Shown here piece by piece: positions 6,077 through 13,875 of a stretch of 26,617 nt of DNA (the first letter of the stretch is position 1; every line of letters begins with the position of its first letter). Below the pieces are notes generated by a model that saw only the letters and a program-made list of their open reading frames with translations, ran no database searches and was not told the DNA's origin. A program made the position numbers and the translations under genes. The DNA is from an uncultured Chloroflexota bacterium (GTDB lineage Bacteria; Chloroflexota; Limnocylindria; Limnocylindrales; CSP1-4), in the NCBI GenBank assembly GCA_903928275.1, contig CAIYQJ010000246.1, forward strand, positions 1-26,617. The letters run 5' to 3'.

Positions 6077-7282
6077 GTGGCGCTTCCCATCGCTTCGAGG
6101 ACCCCCGCTCCGCCCGACCCCGTCCTGGGGCTCACCGAGGCCTTCCGCGCAGACACACGTCCCGGCCGGGTCAACCTCTCGGCCGGCGTCTACGTGGACG
6201 ACACCGGGATCACGCCGGTCCTGCCGTCCGTCCTCGCGGCCGAGGGCCGGATCCTCGCGGCGCAGACCACGAAGGTCTACCGGCCCATCGACGGCGACGC
6301 GGCATACCGGACGGCCGTCCGCGATCTCGTGTTCGGCACGGACCACGAGATCGTCACGTCCGGCCGGTCGGCCACCTCGCACACGCCCGGCGGCACCGGG
6401 GCACTCCGCGTCGCCGCGGACTTCCTCGCCCAGGAGGGCTCGCCGCGCACGGTCTGGGTCTCGGACCCCACGTGGCCCAACCACCCGGCGATCTTCGGTG
6501 CCGCCGGCTTCCGGATCCGGCCCTACCCGTACGTCCGGCCCGGCGAGCGCCACGTCGCGATCGACGCGATGCTCGAAGCCCTCGGCGAGGCCGAGGCCGG
6601 CGACCTGCTGCTGCTGCACGGCTCGTGTCACAACCCCACGGGTGTCGACCCGAGCCCGGCGGAATGGGAGCGGATCGGCGGCCTGGTCGAGCGGCGGGAG
6701 CTCCTCCCGCTCGTTGACTTCGCCTACCAGGGCTTCGGGGACGGCCTTCGCGAGGATGCCAGCTGGCAGCGCGCGATCGCCCGGCCCGGGCGCGAGTTCC
6801 TCCTCGCATCGAGCTTCTCGAAGAACTTCGCGCTCTACAACGAGCGCGTCGGCGCCCTGACCGTCGTCGCCACGGACCGGGCGGCCGCCGATTCGGCACA
6901 GAGCCACGTGAAGGTCACGATCCGCGCGAACTACTCCAACCCGCCGTCGCACGGCGCGGAGATCGTCACGACGATCCTCGGCGACCCGGCGCTCCGCGCG
7001 CAGTGGGAGGTGGAGCTCGCCGGGATGCGTGGGCGCATCCATGCGAACCGCCGGCTGCTCGTGGCCGCGCTGGAGGCCCGCCGGATCCCCGGTGACTGGG
7101 CGCCGATCGCCGGCGAGCGCGGGATGTTCGCGCTGCTCAACCTGTCGAAGGACCAGGTCCGCCGGCTGCGCGAGGAGCATGCCGTGTACGTGGTCGGCGC
7201 CGGGCGGATCAACGTGGCGGGGATCACGGCGACGAACCTCGACCCGTTCGCGGACGCGGTCGCGGCCGTCGTCGAGGGCTGA
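6077..7282 (+). CDS. Class I aromatic/aspartate-type aminotransferase
   Basis: PLP enzyme of the AspC/TyrB group, moving an amino group between an amino acid (aspartate or an aromatic one) and a 2-oxo acid; cytoplasmic. 401 residues, the family length. Seen: DPVLGLTEAF and NLSAGVYVDDTG near the N-terminus, SHTPGGTGALR, WVSDPTWPNHPAIF, LLHGSCHNPTGVDP, the PLP-ring Asp214 in LVDFAYQGFGDG, the Schiff-base Lys249 in SSFSKNFALYNERVG, and Arg377 in GRINVAGI, which should hold the substrate carboxylate. All catalytic residues are present. The start is GTG 6077 with GAGG ten bases upstream; the frame is open further upstream, but only as Arg/Ala-rich sequence. Divergent from OTC, so both may share control of nitrogen metabolism. 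Substrate choice (Asp or aromatic) cannot be read from sequence. Confidence 0.9.
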   Translation: MALPIASRTPAPPDPVLGLTEAFRADTRPGRVNLSAGVYVDDTGITPVLPSVLAAEGRILAAQTTKVYRPIDGDAAYRTAVRDLVFGTDHEIVTSGRSATSHTPGGTGALRVAADFLAQEGSPRTVWVSDPTWPNHPAIFGAAGFRIRPYPYVRPGERHVAIDAMLEALGEAEAGDLLLLHGSCHNPTGVDPSPAEWERIGGLVERRELLPLVDFAYQGFGDGLREDASWQRAIARPGREFLLASSFSKNFALYNERVGALTVVATDRAAADSAQSHVKVTIRANYSNPPSHGAEIVTTILGDPALRAQWEVELAGMRGRIHANRRLLVAALEARRIPGDWAPIAGERGMFALLNLSKDQVRRLREEHAVYVVGAGRINVAGITATNLDPFADAVAAVVEG

Positions 7283-7379
7283 CGAGAGACCGAGTCTGCG
7301 GCGGTCAGGCCGCCTCGAGGATGACGAGCGGGATCGTGGCCCGCGCCGGGTCAGGCGGAGCCCGGACCGTCCCCGGCCG

Positions 7380-7814
7380 TCAGGCGCCGGCGACGGTCCC
7401 GGTGCCTGCGTCATCGCCGCCGTCCGCGGCCGCGTCGGCGAGGGCCTGCCGGATCGCCGCGTCGAGGCGGGCGGCGGTCGGCTGGCCGACGAGCGGGGTG
7501 ACCCGGTGCGCTCCCGCGAGGTCGAGCCAGTCGGGCTCCATGCCGGAGGCGGTGAGGACGAGCGGCACCGTCGGATGGATCTCGCGGATACGCTGGATCA
7601 ACAGGCGTGCGCCCTCGGGCTCGCCGGTGACGAACGCGTCGTACACGAGGACGTCCGCGTCCTCCGCGTACGCGCACGGGATCCCCTTGAGGATCGGGCA
7701 CTCGGCACCGATGGGGCCCATGCACTCGGTGACCGTGTAACCGGCACGCCGGAGCGAATCGGCCTCCTGGTCCGCGAGGTCGATGTCGTGGTGCACGACG
7801 AGGACGCGAGTCAT
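7380..7814 (-). CDS. Receiver-like (CheY-fold) protein with Cys-Pro motifs
   Basis: 144 residues, cytoplasmic, no output domain. Seen: a CheY-like order of elements: VLVVHHDID (residues 4-12, in place of the usual acidic pair), VLVYDAF with Asp59 at the phosphoacceptor position, and VPLVLTASG (83-91) for the conserved Thr/Ser. The usual Lys before Pro is replaced by Gln (VGQP, 109-112). Between strands 2 and 3 is an insertion with Cys31, Cys39 and Cys47 (ECMGPIGAECP, GIPCAYAEDAD), which could bind a metal or respond to redox state. The last 20 residues are Gly/Asp/Ala-rich. The start is well fixed: GGGAGG at 7824-7829, nine bases from the ATG. I infer a pseudo-receiver or unusual sensor; no partner kinase is adjacent. 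A plain hypothetical protein is the cautious call. Confidence 0.7.
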   Translation of the reverse strand: MTRVLVVHHDIDLADQEADSLRRAGYTVTECMGPIGAECPILKGIPCAYAEDADVLVYDAFVTGEPEGARLLIQRIREIHPTVPLVLTASGMEPDWLDLAGAHRVTPLVGQPTAARLDAAIRQALADAAADGGDDAGTGTVAGA

Positions 7815-7944
7815 GATCGACTTCCTCCCGGCGTGGCTTCCCGGCACCCGATGACCCGCGGATCGCGCCCCGCCGTCCAGCGCAAGCATGCCGGAAAGCG
7901 CGGGCGTTGGGGCTGCGTCCGGGGCGGGTCCGGACGATGTCACC

Positions 7945-7950
7945 TATCCT
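7945..7950 (+). promoter_or_regulatory. Candidate -10 box for the NHL-propeller gene
   Basis: TATCCT lies 57 bases before the ATG at 8008 in the divergent gap with the receiver-like gene. It would give a leader of about 50 bases with a proper ribosome site. The -35 region is GC-rich and not recognisable. Confidence 0.3.
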
Positions 7951-8007
7951 TACTCGGACGACGGCTCTCGTGGGATGGCTTCGCGGGCCGTCCACGCGGA
8001 GGAGATC

Positions 8008-9945
8008 ATGCCGGTAATGTCCATGCGCGTCGGTCATCGCGCCCGCGTCGCCACGATGGTGCGACGCCCGACCCGGGCCGCACTCGGGGCGGCTCTCGCG
8101 ACCGTCATCGCACTCGGCGCCAGCCTCGCCGGCACGCCCGCCGGCGCCGCCGCGCTCGTGCCCGTGACCGCGATCCAGCGCATCCAGGGCGCCCCGCTCC
8201 AGATCGACCAGTTCCAGTGGTTCGTGGGCCTCACGACCGACGGTCGCTACCTGTACGCCGCGGACCGGGGCCGCATCGTGAAGATCGACACGGACCCCAC
8301 GCGAGCGATCGCGTCGTTCGACGCCAGCAGCATCGCGCCGTTCCTCGTCCGAACGCCGCACTCGCCGGCCGGCGTGGGCTCCGCGGTCATGGCGGCCGGC
8401 CCGCACGCAGTGTTCATGACCGACGGCACGCGGATCGTCCGCATCGGCTCCGCGCTCGACGGCTCGGGGATCGCGACGTTCGGGGCCGCGGGCACCGGGG
8501 TCGGGGAGTTCGGCAGGATCACGGGCCTCACGACGTTCGGGGACTGGCTCTACGTCGCGGACGCGGGCAACCACCGCGTGGTCCGGCTGCCCGAGACGCT
8601 GGACGGGTCCGATTGGCGCGCGTTCGGCTCGGCCGGCGCCGGCACGGGCCAGTTCGACCGTCTCGCGGGGATCGCCGCGACGGACCTCGCGATCTTCGTC
8701 GCCGACGCCGGGTCGGACCGGGTGATCCGGATGTCCCCGGAGCTCGACGGGACCGGCTGGACCGAGTACCACCGCGATGGCGCGGGCATGTACGGGGCGC
8801 TCCTCGCCAAGGGGCTGCAGCTGTACATCCGGGCCAACGACTGCGCGGCCGACCTCCAGCGGGGCGTGCTCCGGGTTCCCACGTCGCTGTCGAGCTCCGG
8901 GGCTGGCTGCCAGCTCCTGCCGCCGACCGACGTCATCCCGGGCGCGAAGAGCTTCGCGACCGATATCGCGGTCGTCCCCACCGGCACCTACATGGGCGTC
9001 GACGCGTACGACAGCGGCATCATCGAGCTGCGCCGGCTCTACGCCGACTCCCCCACCCTCGCCGACACCTACGGCACGCCGCCGTTCGGCTCGCTGGGCC
9101 AGCTCGTGGCCCCGCAGGGAGCCGCGGTCGGCGGCGGCACCCTCTACGTATGCGACCGCGCCAGCACGGCGCCGTACCCGGAGACACGGATCATCGCCCT
9201 GAACAGTGCGGACGGCTCGTTCATCGCACAGGTCACGGCGCCGTGCTCCGCCTCCCGGCTCGCGGCGGACGGCCAGTACGTCTACGGCGCCGACGACACC
9301 ACGGTGTACCGCTTCCTCGGCGCGGACCTCACCGCCGCGGGGCAGTACGGCAAGGACGGGGTCGGCCGCGGCGGGTTCGGCCGCATCGACGCCCTCGCCG
9401 CGTCCCGGGGCGTCGTCTTCGCCGTGGACGGAGGCCTCGGCCGCGTGGTGCGCTTCGCGGGGGACGCGTTCGACGGCACCGGATGGAGGACGGTGAGCGG
9501 CCTCGGTCCCACCCGGGCCGGGAAGACGTTCGCCGGGGCGGACGCCGGGACCCTGGCGGTCGCCGTCGAGGGGATCGCCGGCGTCAAGGTCTCCCGGATC
9601 GCCGCGACGCTCGCCGGCAAGTGGCGGTCACGCGCCCTGACGTCCGGCATCCGGGCGGTCACGGCCGTGGGCGGCCTGGACGTGGACGCCGGCCGGGTCT
9701 ACGTCACCACGCTCGGGGTCGCGGGCCGGCGGGCACCCTCGGTCCTCGTGCTGCAGGCCACGACCCTCGCGACCGTGGCCATCGGCGTCAACCGGGCGGG
9801 AGCGCCGGCGAAGCTCGTGACACCGAACGGCATCGCAGTCGCGGTCGGCTCCCTGTTCGTGGCGGACGGCGGCGCGAGCCCGAGAGTCGTCGGCGCACGC
9901 CCCAGCGGCTCGATCACCGTCTGGGCGGTGGGTCCAGCGCGCTGA
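8008..9945 (+). CDS. Secreted NHL-repeat beta-propeller protein
   Basis: 645 residues, exported by an N-terminal signal peptide (hydrophobic stretch AALGAALATVIALGASLAG, then TPAGAAA). The rest is a series of beta-propeller repeats. Clear NHL-type units include YLYAADRGRIVKID (about residues 81-94), YVADAGNHRVVRLP (181-194) and FVADAGSDRVIRMS (about 230-243), separated by linkers such as FGSAGAGTGQF. Later units are more divergent (LYVCDRAS, YVYGADDTTVYRF, VFAVDGGLGRVVRF, LFVADGG). This suggests one large or two adjacent propellers, used for binding rather than catalysis; ligand unknown. ATG 8008 is preceded by GGAGG at 7998-8002; ATGs at 8017, 8023 and 8056 are alternatives, all before the signal peptide core. 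No cell-wall anchor is seen at the C-terminus. The 153-base gap to the next gene shows only short GC inverted repeats. Confidence 0.85.
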   Translation: MPVMSMRVGHRARVATMVRRPTRAALGAALATVIALGASLAGTPAGAAALVPVTAIQRIQGAPLQIDQFQWFVGLTTDGRYLYAADRGRIVKIDTDPTRAIASFDASSIAPFLVRTPHSPAGVGSAVMAAGPHAVFMTDGTRIVRIGSALDGSGIATFGAAGTGVGEFGRITGLTTFGDWLYVADAGNHRVVRLPETLDGSDWRAFGSAGAGTGQFDRLAGIAATDLAIFVADAGSDRVIRMSPELDGTGWTEYHRDGAGMYGALLAKGLQLYIRANDCAADLQRGVLRVPTSLSSSGAGCQLLPPTDVIPGAKSFATDIAVVPTGTYMGVDAYDSGIIELRRLYADSPTLADTYGTPPFGSLGQLVAPQGAAVGGGTLYVCDRASTAPYPETRIIALNSADGSFIAQVTAPCSASRLAADGQYVYGADDTTVYRFLGADLTAAGQYGKDGVGRGGFGRIDALAASRGVVFAVDGGLGRVVRFAGDAFDGTGWRTVSGLGPTRAGKTFAGADAGTLAVAVEGIAGVKVSRIAATLAGKWRSRALTSGIRAVTAVGGLDVDAGRVYVTTLGVAGRRAPSVLVLQATTLATVAIGVNRAGAPAKLVTPNGIAVAVGSLFVADGGASPRVVGARPSGSITVWAVGPAR

Positions 9946-10098
9946 CGCGACCGGCCGGCGGGTCAGCCATCGCGCCGCCGAGCACGACCGAGCCCACCCG
10001 GGCCCGTCGGTCGCCGCGGCTGACGCCCGGCCGCTCCGACGGCCGCAGGGGGCCGCCGGCACTTGTCGCGCGCTCCCGTCCGGGGCGATGATCGGCCC

Positions 10099-11142
10099 GT
10101 GGATCGCGCCGCCTGGGCCACCGACCTCCGGGGTGACCCGCTCCCGTGGCTCCTCGAGCCCGCCGAGCCGGCCGTGCGCCACCTCGCGCTCCGCCACCTG
10201 CTCGGCCTGCATGCCGACGATCCCGAGGCCGTGGAGGCACGGGCGTTGGCGATGGCGTGGCCGCCGATCTCCACGGTCCTCGACGCGCAGGATCCCGACG
10301 GTTGGTGGCTGGCGCCGGGCCCCAGCTACGGCCCCAAGTACCGGTCCACGACCTGGAACGTCATCTTCCTCGACCAGATGGGCGCCGATGCCGCGGATCC
10401 ACGCATCCGTGCGGCATGCGCCTACGTCCTCGACCACGACCTCGTCCCCGGCGGCGGGTTCGGGGTCGGACAGGGCAGGACGAAGCCTCGCGCATCCCTC
10501 CAGCTGCACTGTCTCAACGGCAACCTGCTCCGCGCGGTCATCGGGTTCGGCTGGGGCCACGACCCACGCGTCCGCGACGCGATCGCCTGGGAGACCGGTG
10601 CGGTCCTCGGTGGCCCCGGCCACCGGTTCTGGAGGGGCGGCACGTCGGGGCCCGGCTTCGCGTGCGGCGTGAACGAGGACCTGCCATGCGGGTGGGGCGC
10701 GACGAAGGCGCTGCTCGCGCTCGCGCGCATCGAGCCGGCCGAGCGGACCCCCGACGTGACGGCCGCGATCGCTGTCGGCACAGAGCTGCTGCTCTCCGTG
10801 CCACCGGAGGCGGCCGCGTACCCGACGGGCTGGGGTAACACGAAGCCCAACGGGTCCTGGTTCCGGCTCGGCTTCCCGTCCGGCTACGTCGCGGACGTCC
10901 TCCAGGCGATGGAGGCCATCTGCGCGGCCGGGGCTGCCGGCGATCCGCGTCTCTCGGGCGCGGTGCACTGGCTCCTCGCGCAGCAGGGTCCGGACGGCCG
11001 ATACGTCAACCGATACGCCTACGCCGGGAAGATGGTGGCGGACATCGACGCGACGGGGAAGCCGAGCCGATGGGTCACGCTTCGCGCGTGCCGGGTGCTC
11101 CGCGCCGTGCACCACGCGACCTCGACGCCCGCGGCGGGCTGA
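10099..11142 (+). CDS. Alpha/alpha-toroid (prenyltransferase/squalene-cyclase repeat) protein
   Basis: 347 residues, no signal peptide, probably cytoplasmic. Seen: helical repeat units carrying QD/QG-type turns characteristic of the terpenoid-cyclase/prenyltransferase toroid: LDAQDPDGWW, LQLHCLNGNLLRAV, GPGFACGVNEDLPCGWGATKALLAL, WLLAQQGPDGRYVNRY. The opening WLLEPAEPAVRHLALRHLLG is typical of a widespread, uncharacterised group of such proteins. I see no DxDD protonation motif and no complete zinc site, so a cyclase or prenyltransferase activity is not supported; several Cys and His (LHC; FACG; PCGW) might bind a metal. GTG 10099 is chosen: the coding pattern begins there and the weak box GATGAT lies six bases upstream. 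A TTG at 10063 is the alternative. Role unknown; followed by a long hairpin. Confidence 0.7.
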   Translation: MDRAAWATDLRGDPLPWLLEPAEPAVRHLALRHLLGLHADDPEAVEARALAMAWPPISTVLDAQDPDGWWLAPGPSYGPKYRSTTWNVIFLDQMGADAADPRIRAACAYVLDHDLVPGGGFGVGQGRTKPRASLQLHCLNGNLLRAVIGFGWGHDPRVRDAIAWETGAVLGGPGHRFWRGGTSGPGFACGVNEDLPCGWGATKALLALARIEPAERTPDVTAAIAVGTELLLSVPPEAAAYPTGWGNTKPNGSWFRLGFPSGYVADVLQAMEAICAAGAAGDPRLSGAVHWLLAQQGPDGRYVNRYAYAGKMVADIDATGKPSRWVTLRACRVLRAVHHATSTPAAG

Positions 11143-11193
11143 GCCTCGGCCAGCCCGTGGCCACCTCGGATGCCGAGGATGCGAGCTCGTCCT

Positions 11194-11232
11194 CGCGGCC
11201 ACGGACGGTGCGCGCACGCGTCCGTGGCCGCG
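11194..11232. terminator. 14-bp stem hairpin, U-less terminator candidate
   Basis: CGCGGCCACGGAC (11194-11206) is repeated inverted without error as GTCCGTGGCCGCG (11220-11232), and the next pair 11207/11219 also fits. The loop contains a further small palindrome, GTGCGCGCAC (11208-11217). It lies 52 bases after the toroid gene stop. No T-run follows. A smaller hairpin, CCTCGG/CCGAGG (11164-11178), precedes it. Confidence 0.5.
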
Positions 11233-11387
11233 CAGTCCGGGCACATCGACGAGCGTTGACGAGGTGACACCGGAAGCGGTCCGCGAAGAGTGCGACGTCG
11301 GGGCGCCCATGGTGGGCCCAGAACCCGGGGCCGCCCTCGATCCTCGGGAGAGGTTCGCCATCGCCGCTCACCGGAGCGCTGCCACCG

Positions 11388-11393
11388 TACGAT
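11388..11393 (+). promoter_or_regulatory. Candidate -10 box for the alpha/beta hydrolase
   Basis: TACGAT lies 32 bases before the ATG at 11426, which would give a leader of about 25 bases containing the AGGGG ribosome site at 11416-11420. The rest of the gap from 11233 shows no further gene. Confidence 0.35.
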
Positions 11394-11425
11394 GACGCCC
11401 GAAGCGGACGATGCGAGGGGACGAG

Positions 11426-12250
11426 ATGAGCGAGATGTCAGAGGCTGGCCGGGGCACCGAACCGCCGGTGTCGCCTCGGGCTGCGGACGTGCAGGCGCCC
11501 GGACGGCGCCGCCGCTGGCCGAAGATCCTCGCGGCCGTCATCGGCGTCGCGGCGATCCTCGCCGTCATCGCCGGCACCCTGTACGTTCAGCCGCAGCCGC
11601 TCCTCCCGGAGGCGCGAGCGGCCCTCGCGTCCACGGCGACGGTCACGTTCGCGGACGAGCCCGGCTGGCTCGCGTTCACGCCGACGGCCGGCTCGCACGG
11701 GACCGGCCTCGTCATCTACCCGGGCGCCAAGGTCGAGCCGGCCGCCTATGCGCCGGCCGCGCAGGCGATCGCGGCGGCCGGCTACCCCACCTTCATCGTG
11801 CGGATGCCGCTGAACCTCGCGATCCTCGGGGTGGACGGCGCGAACGGCGTGCTGGCGGCGCACCCGGAGATCGCGCACTGGGCGATCGCCGGCCACTCGC
11901 TCGGCGGCGCGATGGCCACGTCGTACATCGCGTCGCACCCCGCGGCGATGCGTGGCCTCGCCCTGTGGGCGTCCTACCCGAACGCCGACCTGTCCGCGTT
12001 CCCGATCGTCGCGACGTCGATCTGGGGGTCTCTCGACGCCGGAGCCGCGAAGATGGGCGGCCCGCAGGCGCGGGCTGACCTGCCCCCGGACGCGACGTTC
12101 ATCGAGATCCCCGGCGGGAATCACGAGCAGAGCGGCTGGTATACCGGGCAGCCGAACGACCCACCGGCGACGATCTCGCGCGAGGCGCAGCAGGCCGCGA
12201 TCGTCGCGGCCACGGTCGCGATGCTCGCGAAGGTCGACGCGGCCCCCTGA
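11426..12250 (+). CDS. Membrane-anchored alpha/beta hydrolase
   Basis: 274 residues. Seen: a polar, basic N-terminus (RRRRWPK) followed by one membrane segment (residues 34-53, ILAAVIGVAAILAVIAGTLY), so the catalytic domain should lie outside the membrane on a signal anchor. The domain has GLVIYPGAKVEPAAYAPAAQAIAAAGYPTFIVRMP, the nucleophile elbow GHSLGG with Ser158, a possible acid at Asp204 (GSLDAG) and the catalytic His233 in IPGGNHEQSGWY. The triad is complete. This form (YPGAKV..., GGNHEQ) matches the small 'alpha/beta hydrolase family' proteins of unknown substrate common in actinobacteria and relatives; an esterase or carboxypeptidase-like reaction is the most that can be said. The start follows AGGGG at 11416-11420, five bases from the ATG; another in-frame ATG at 11411 lacks a site. 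Confidence 0.85.
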   Translation: MSEMSEAGRGTEPPVSPRAADVQAPGRRRRWPKILAAVIGVAAILAVIAGTLYVQPQPLLPEARAALASTATVTFADEPGWLAFTPTAGSHGTGLVIYPGAKVEPAAYAPAAQAIAAAGYPTFIVRMPLNLAILGVDGANGVLAAHPEIAHWAIAGHSLGGAMATSYIASHPAAMRGLALWASYPNADLSAFPIVATSIWGSLDAGAAKMGGPQARADLPPDATFIEIPGGNHEQSGWYTGQPNDPPATISREAQQAAIVAATVAMLAKVDAAP

Positions 12251-12434
12251 CTGCGCGGCTGGCCGAACTCCGAGGCGGTCGCCGCGGCCGGCCGGGGCGG
12301 GGCCAGACGTGCCTCCCGTCTCCGTGCAACTGGGCGACCGGCTGGACCATGGGCGGCGACACGCTTCGCCCCTCTCGACGGCGGCGTTCGGCTGGTTCCC
12401 GCGGGCACGCCTCCGGCGACCGCGGCAGAGCCCT

Positions 12435-12516
12435 CTCCGGGGTGCGGGACGATGATCCGGGTCCTCCTGCCGCGGATGGTCGACGCGAAGGCGACGCCCT
12501 GACCCGCACCCCGGAG
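12435..12516. other. Possible structured RNA or bidirectional terminator in a 293-bp convergent gap
   Basis: CTCCGGGGTGCGGG (12435-12448) is repeated inverted without error as CCCGCACCCCGGAG (12503-12516). The 54 enclosed bases contain smaller inverted repeats (ATCCG/CGGAT; GTCG/CGAC), so the whole could fold as a closed multi-arm element. It sits between the converging hydrolase and L-2-hydroxyglutarate oxidase-like genes. No other feature is seen in 12251-12543, and no ORF there is convincing. A function is not established. Confidence 0.35.
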
Positions 12517-12543
12517 CCGTTGGCGCGACCCCGGCGCCCTGCC

Positions 12544-13764
12544 CTACCCGACGAGTGCGCGCTCCGCGCGCTCCGCCCGCTCCGCGATCACGAGCCCGAT
12601 CGCCAGGCTCGCGGTCGCCGCCGGCGAAGGCGCATTGCGGACGTGGAGGACCCGCGGTCGTTCCGAGAACAGGAAGTCCTCGACCATCGAGCCATCCGCC
12701 GCGAGCGCCTGCGCCCGGACGCCGCTCGGCCCGGGCCCGAGGTCGCCGGGGCCGAGGTCCGGCATGAAGCGCCGCACGGCGGCGAGGAAGGACCGAGACG
12801 ACCAGTCGCGCCACATCTCGGCGGCGCCCGTCCGCCAGTAGCGGCCGGCCAGGCGGCGGAACCCGGCGAAGCCGAGCGTTTCCGCGAGGTCGCGAAGGTC
12901 GATATCCGTCCGCCGGTAGCCCGCCCGGGCGAAGGCGAGGACCGCGTTGGGTCCCGCCCACACCTCGCCGTCGACGCGACGCGTCAGGTGGACGCCGAGG
13001 AACGGGTAGCGCGGATCCGGGACCGGGTAGACGAGCCCGCGCACGAGGGCGGCGGCGGCCGGCCGGAGCACCATGTAGTCACCGCGGAACGGCACGATCC
13101 GCACCGTGGGGTCCGGATCGGTCATCGCCGCGACCCGGTCCGACCAGAGCCCCGCGCACGAGACGACGCTCGACGCGCGCACCGCGCCGGTGGTGGTGCG
13201 GACGAGGACCTCGCGCGACCCCGCGACGATCGCCGTGACCTCGGCGGCCGTCCGGATCTCGCCACCCCGCGCCCGCACGTCGTCCGCGAGCGCGAGTGCG
13301 AACCGCCGCCAGTCGATGATGCCGCTGCCGGGGACGTGCAGCGCCTGCAGGCCGCGAACATGCGGCTCCACGTCGCGGATGGCGTCCGGCCCGAGCAGGC
13401 GCAGCCCGTCGACGCCGTTCGCGCGGGCCCGCTCCTCGATCGCGGCGAGGCGCGGCACCTCGTCCGCATCGGTCGCCACGATGAGCTCGCCGGACAGCTC
13501 GTACGGGATCCGGTGGGCGTCCGCGAACGCGAGGGCGTCCCGCCTGCCGTCTGCGCAGAGGCGCGCCTTCAGCGAGCCGGGCGCGTACGTGTTCGGCGAG
13601 TGGATGACGCCGCTGTTTCGCCCCGTCTGGTGGCTCGCGAGCGCGGTCTCCTTCTCGAGCACGAGGACGCCGGCCCCCGGACGCCGCTCGAGCGACCGCC
13701 ACGCGGTGGCGAGGCCCACGATGCCGCCGCCCACGACGAGCACGTCGAACCGCGGATCGCCCAT
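12544..13764 (-). CDS. lhgO: L-2-hydroxyglutarate oxidase/dehydrogenase (LhgO-like FAD enzyme)
   Basis: FAD-dependent oxidation of L-2-hydroxyglutarate to 2-oxoglutarate, usually passing electrons to the membrane quinone pool. 406 residues, family length. Seen: dinucleotide-binding VLVVGGGIVGLATAW (residues 8-22), LEKE at the end of strand 2, HQTGRNSGVIHS (45-56, where family members usually have HQTGHNSGVIHSG), GLRLLGPDAIRDVEPHV, GIIDWRRFA, VVSCAGLWSDRVA, VPFRGDYMVL, and near the C-terminus SGVRAQALAADGSMVEDF and VRNAPSPAATASLAIG. The His-to-Arg change in the HQTGxNSG motif is worth noting because it is close to the usual flavin-binding site; other DadA/LhgO-type oxidases are possible. The start ATG at 13764 overlaps the stop of an eight-codon leader frame (TGATG). 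It shares a palindromic divergent promoter with the MFS transporter. Confidence 0.85.
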   Translation of the reverse strand: MGDPRFDVLVVGGGIVGLATAWRSLERRPGAGVLVLEKETALASHQTGRNSGVIHSPNTYAPGSLKARLCADGRRDALAFADAHRIPYELSGELIVATDADEVPRLAAIEERARANGVDGLRLLGPDAIRDVEPHVRGLQALHVPGSGIIDWRRFALALADDVRARGGEIRTAAEVTAIVAGSREVLVRTTTGAVRASSVVSCAGLWSDRVAAMTDPDPTVRIVPFRGDYMVLRPAAAALVRGLVYPVPDPRYPFLGVHLTRRVDGEVWAGPNAVLAFARAGYRRTDIDLRDLAETLGFAGFRRLAGRYWRTGAAEMWRDWSSRSFLAAVRRFMPDLGPGDLGPGPSGVRAQALAADGSMVEDFLFSERPRVLHVRNAPSPAATASLAIGLVIAERAERAERALVG

Positions 13765-13790
13765 CAGGCGGATGCGCCCACTGTGGTCAT
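13764..13790 (-). CDS. Possible eight-codon leader peptide coupled to lhgO
   Basis: The ATG at 13790 lies seven bases after the minus-strand TAGGAT (13803-13798), so it would be at the 5' end of the transcript. It encodes MTTVGASA and stops at a TGA whose last base is the A of the lhgO ATG (TGATG). lhgO has no Shine-Dalgarno sequence and no upstream in-frame ATG or GTG before the promoter. Start by re-initiation after this leader is the simplest explanation. Alternatively ribosomes bind directly at 13764. Confidence 0.35.
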   Translation of the reverse strand: MTTVGASA

Positions 13791-13797
13791 GCGTCCG

Positions 13798-13839
13798 ATC
13801 CTACGCGCGTCGGCGCGGCCGCGCGGCCGCGCGTAGGAT
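13798..13839. promoter_or_regulatory. 42-bp palindromic divergent promoter/operator between lhgO and the MFS gene
   Basis: The arms ATCCTACGCGCG (13798-13809) and CGCGCGTAGGAT (13828-13839) match perfectly, and the centre (13813-13824) is again palindromic; 19 of 21 base pairs fit over the whole element. Each outer end is a TAGGAT -10 box, one per strand, so the two promoters are mirror images and would share their upstream DNA. The plus-strand box lies 36 bases before the MFS start. The minus-strand box lies seven bases before the leader ATG. A dimeric regulator or mutually exclusive polymerase binding is plausible. Confidence 0.55.
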
Positions 13840-13875
13840 GCGGGGGCCCGATCCAGCCTCACGAGGCCCCACGCG

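Noticed and set aside
7029..10091. A 1,020-codon open frame on the plus strand
   Set aside because: Arg-rich low-complexity product overlapping the aminotransferase, receiver-like and NHL genes, all of which have real motifs. Not a gene.
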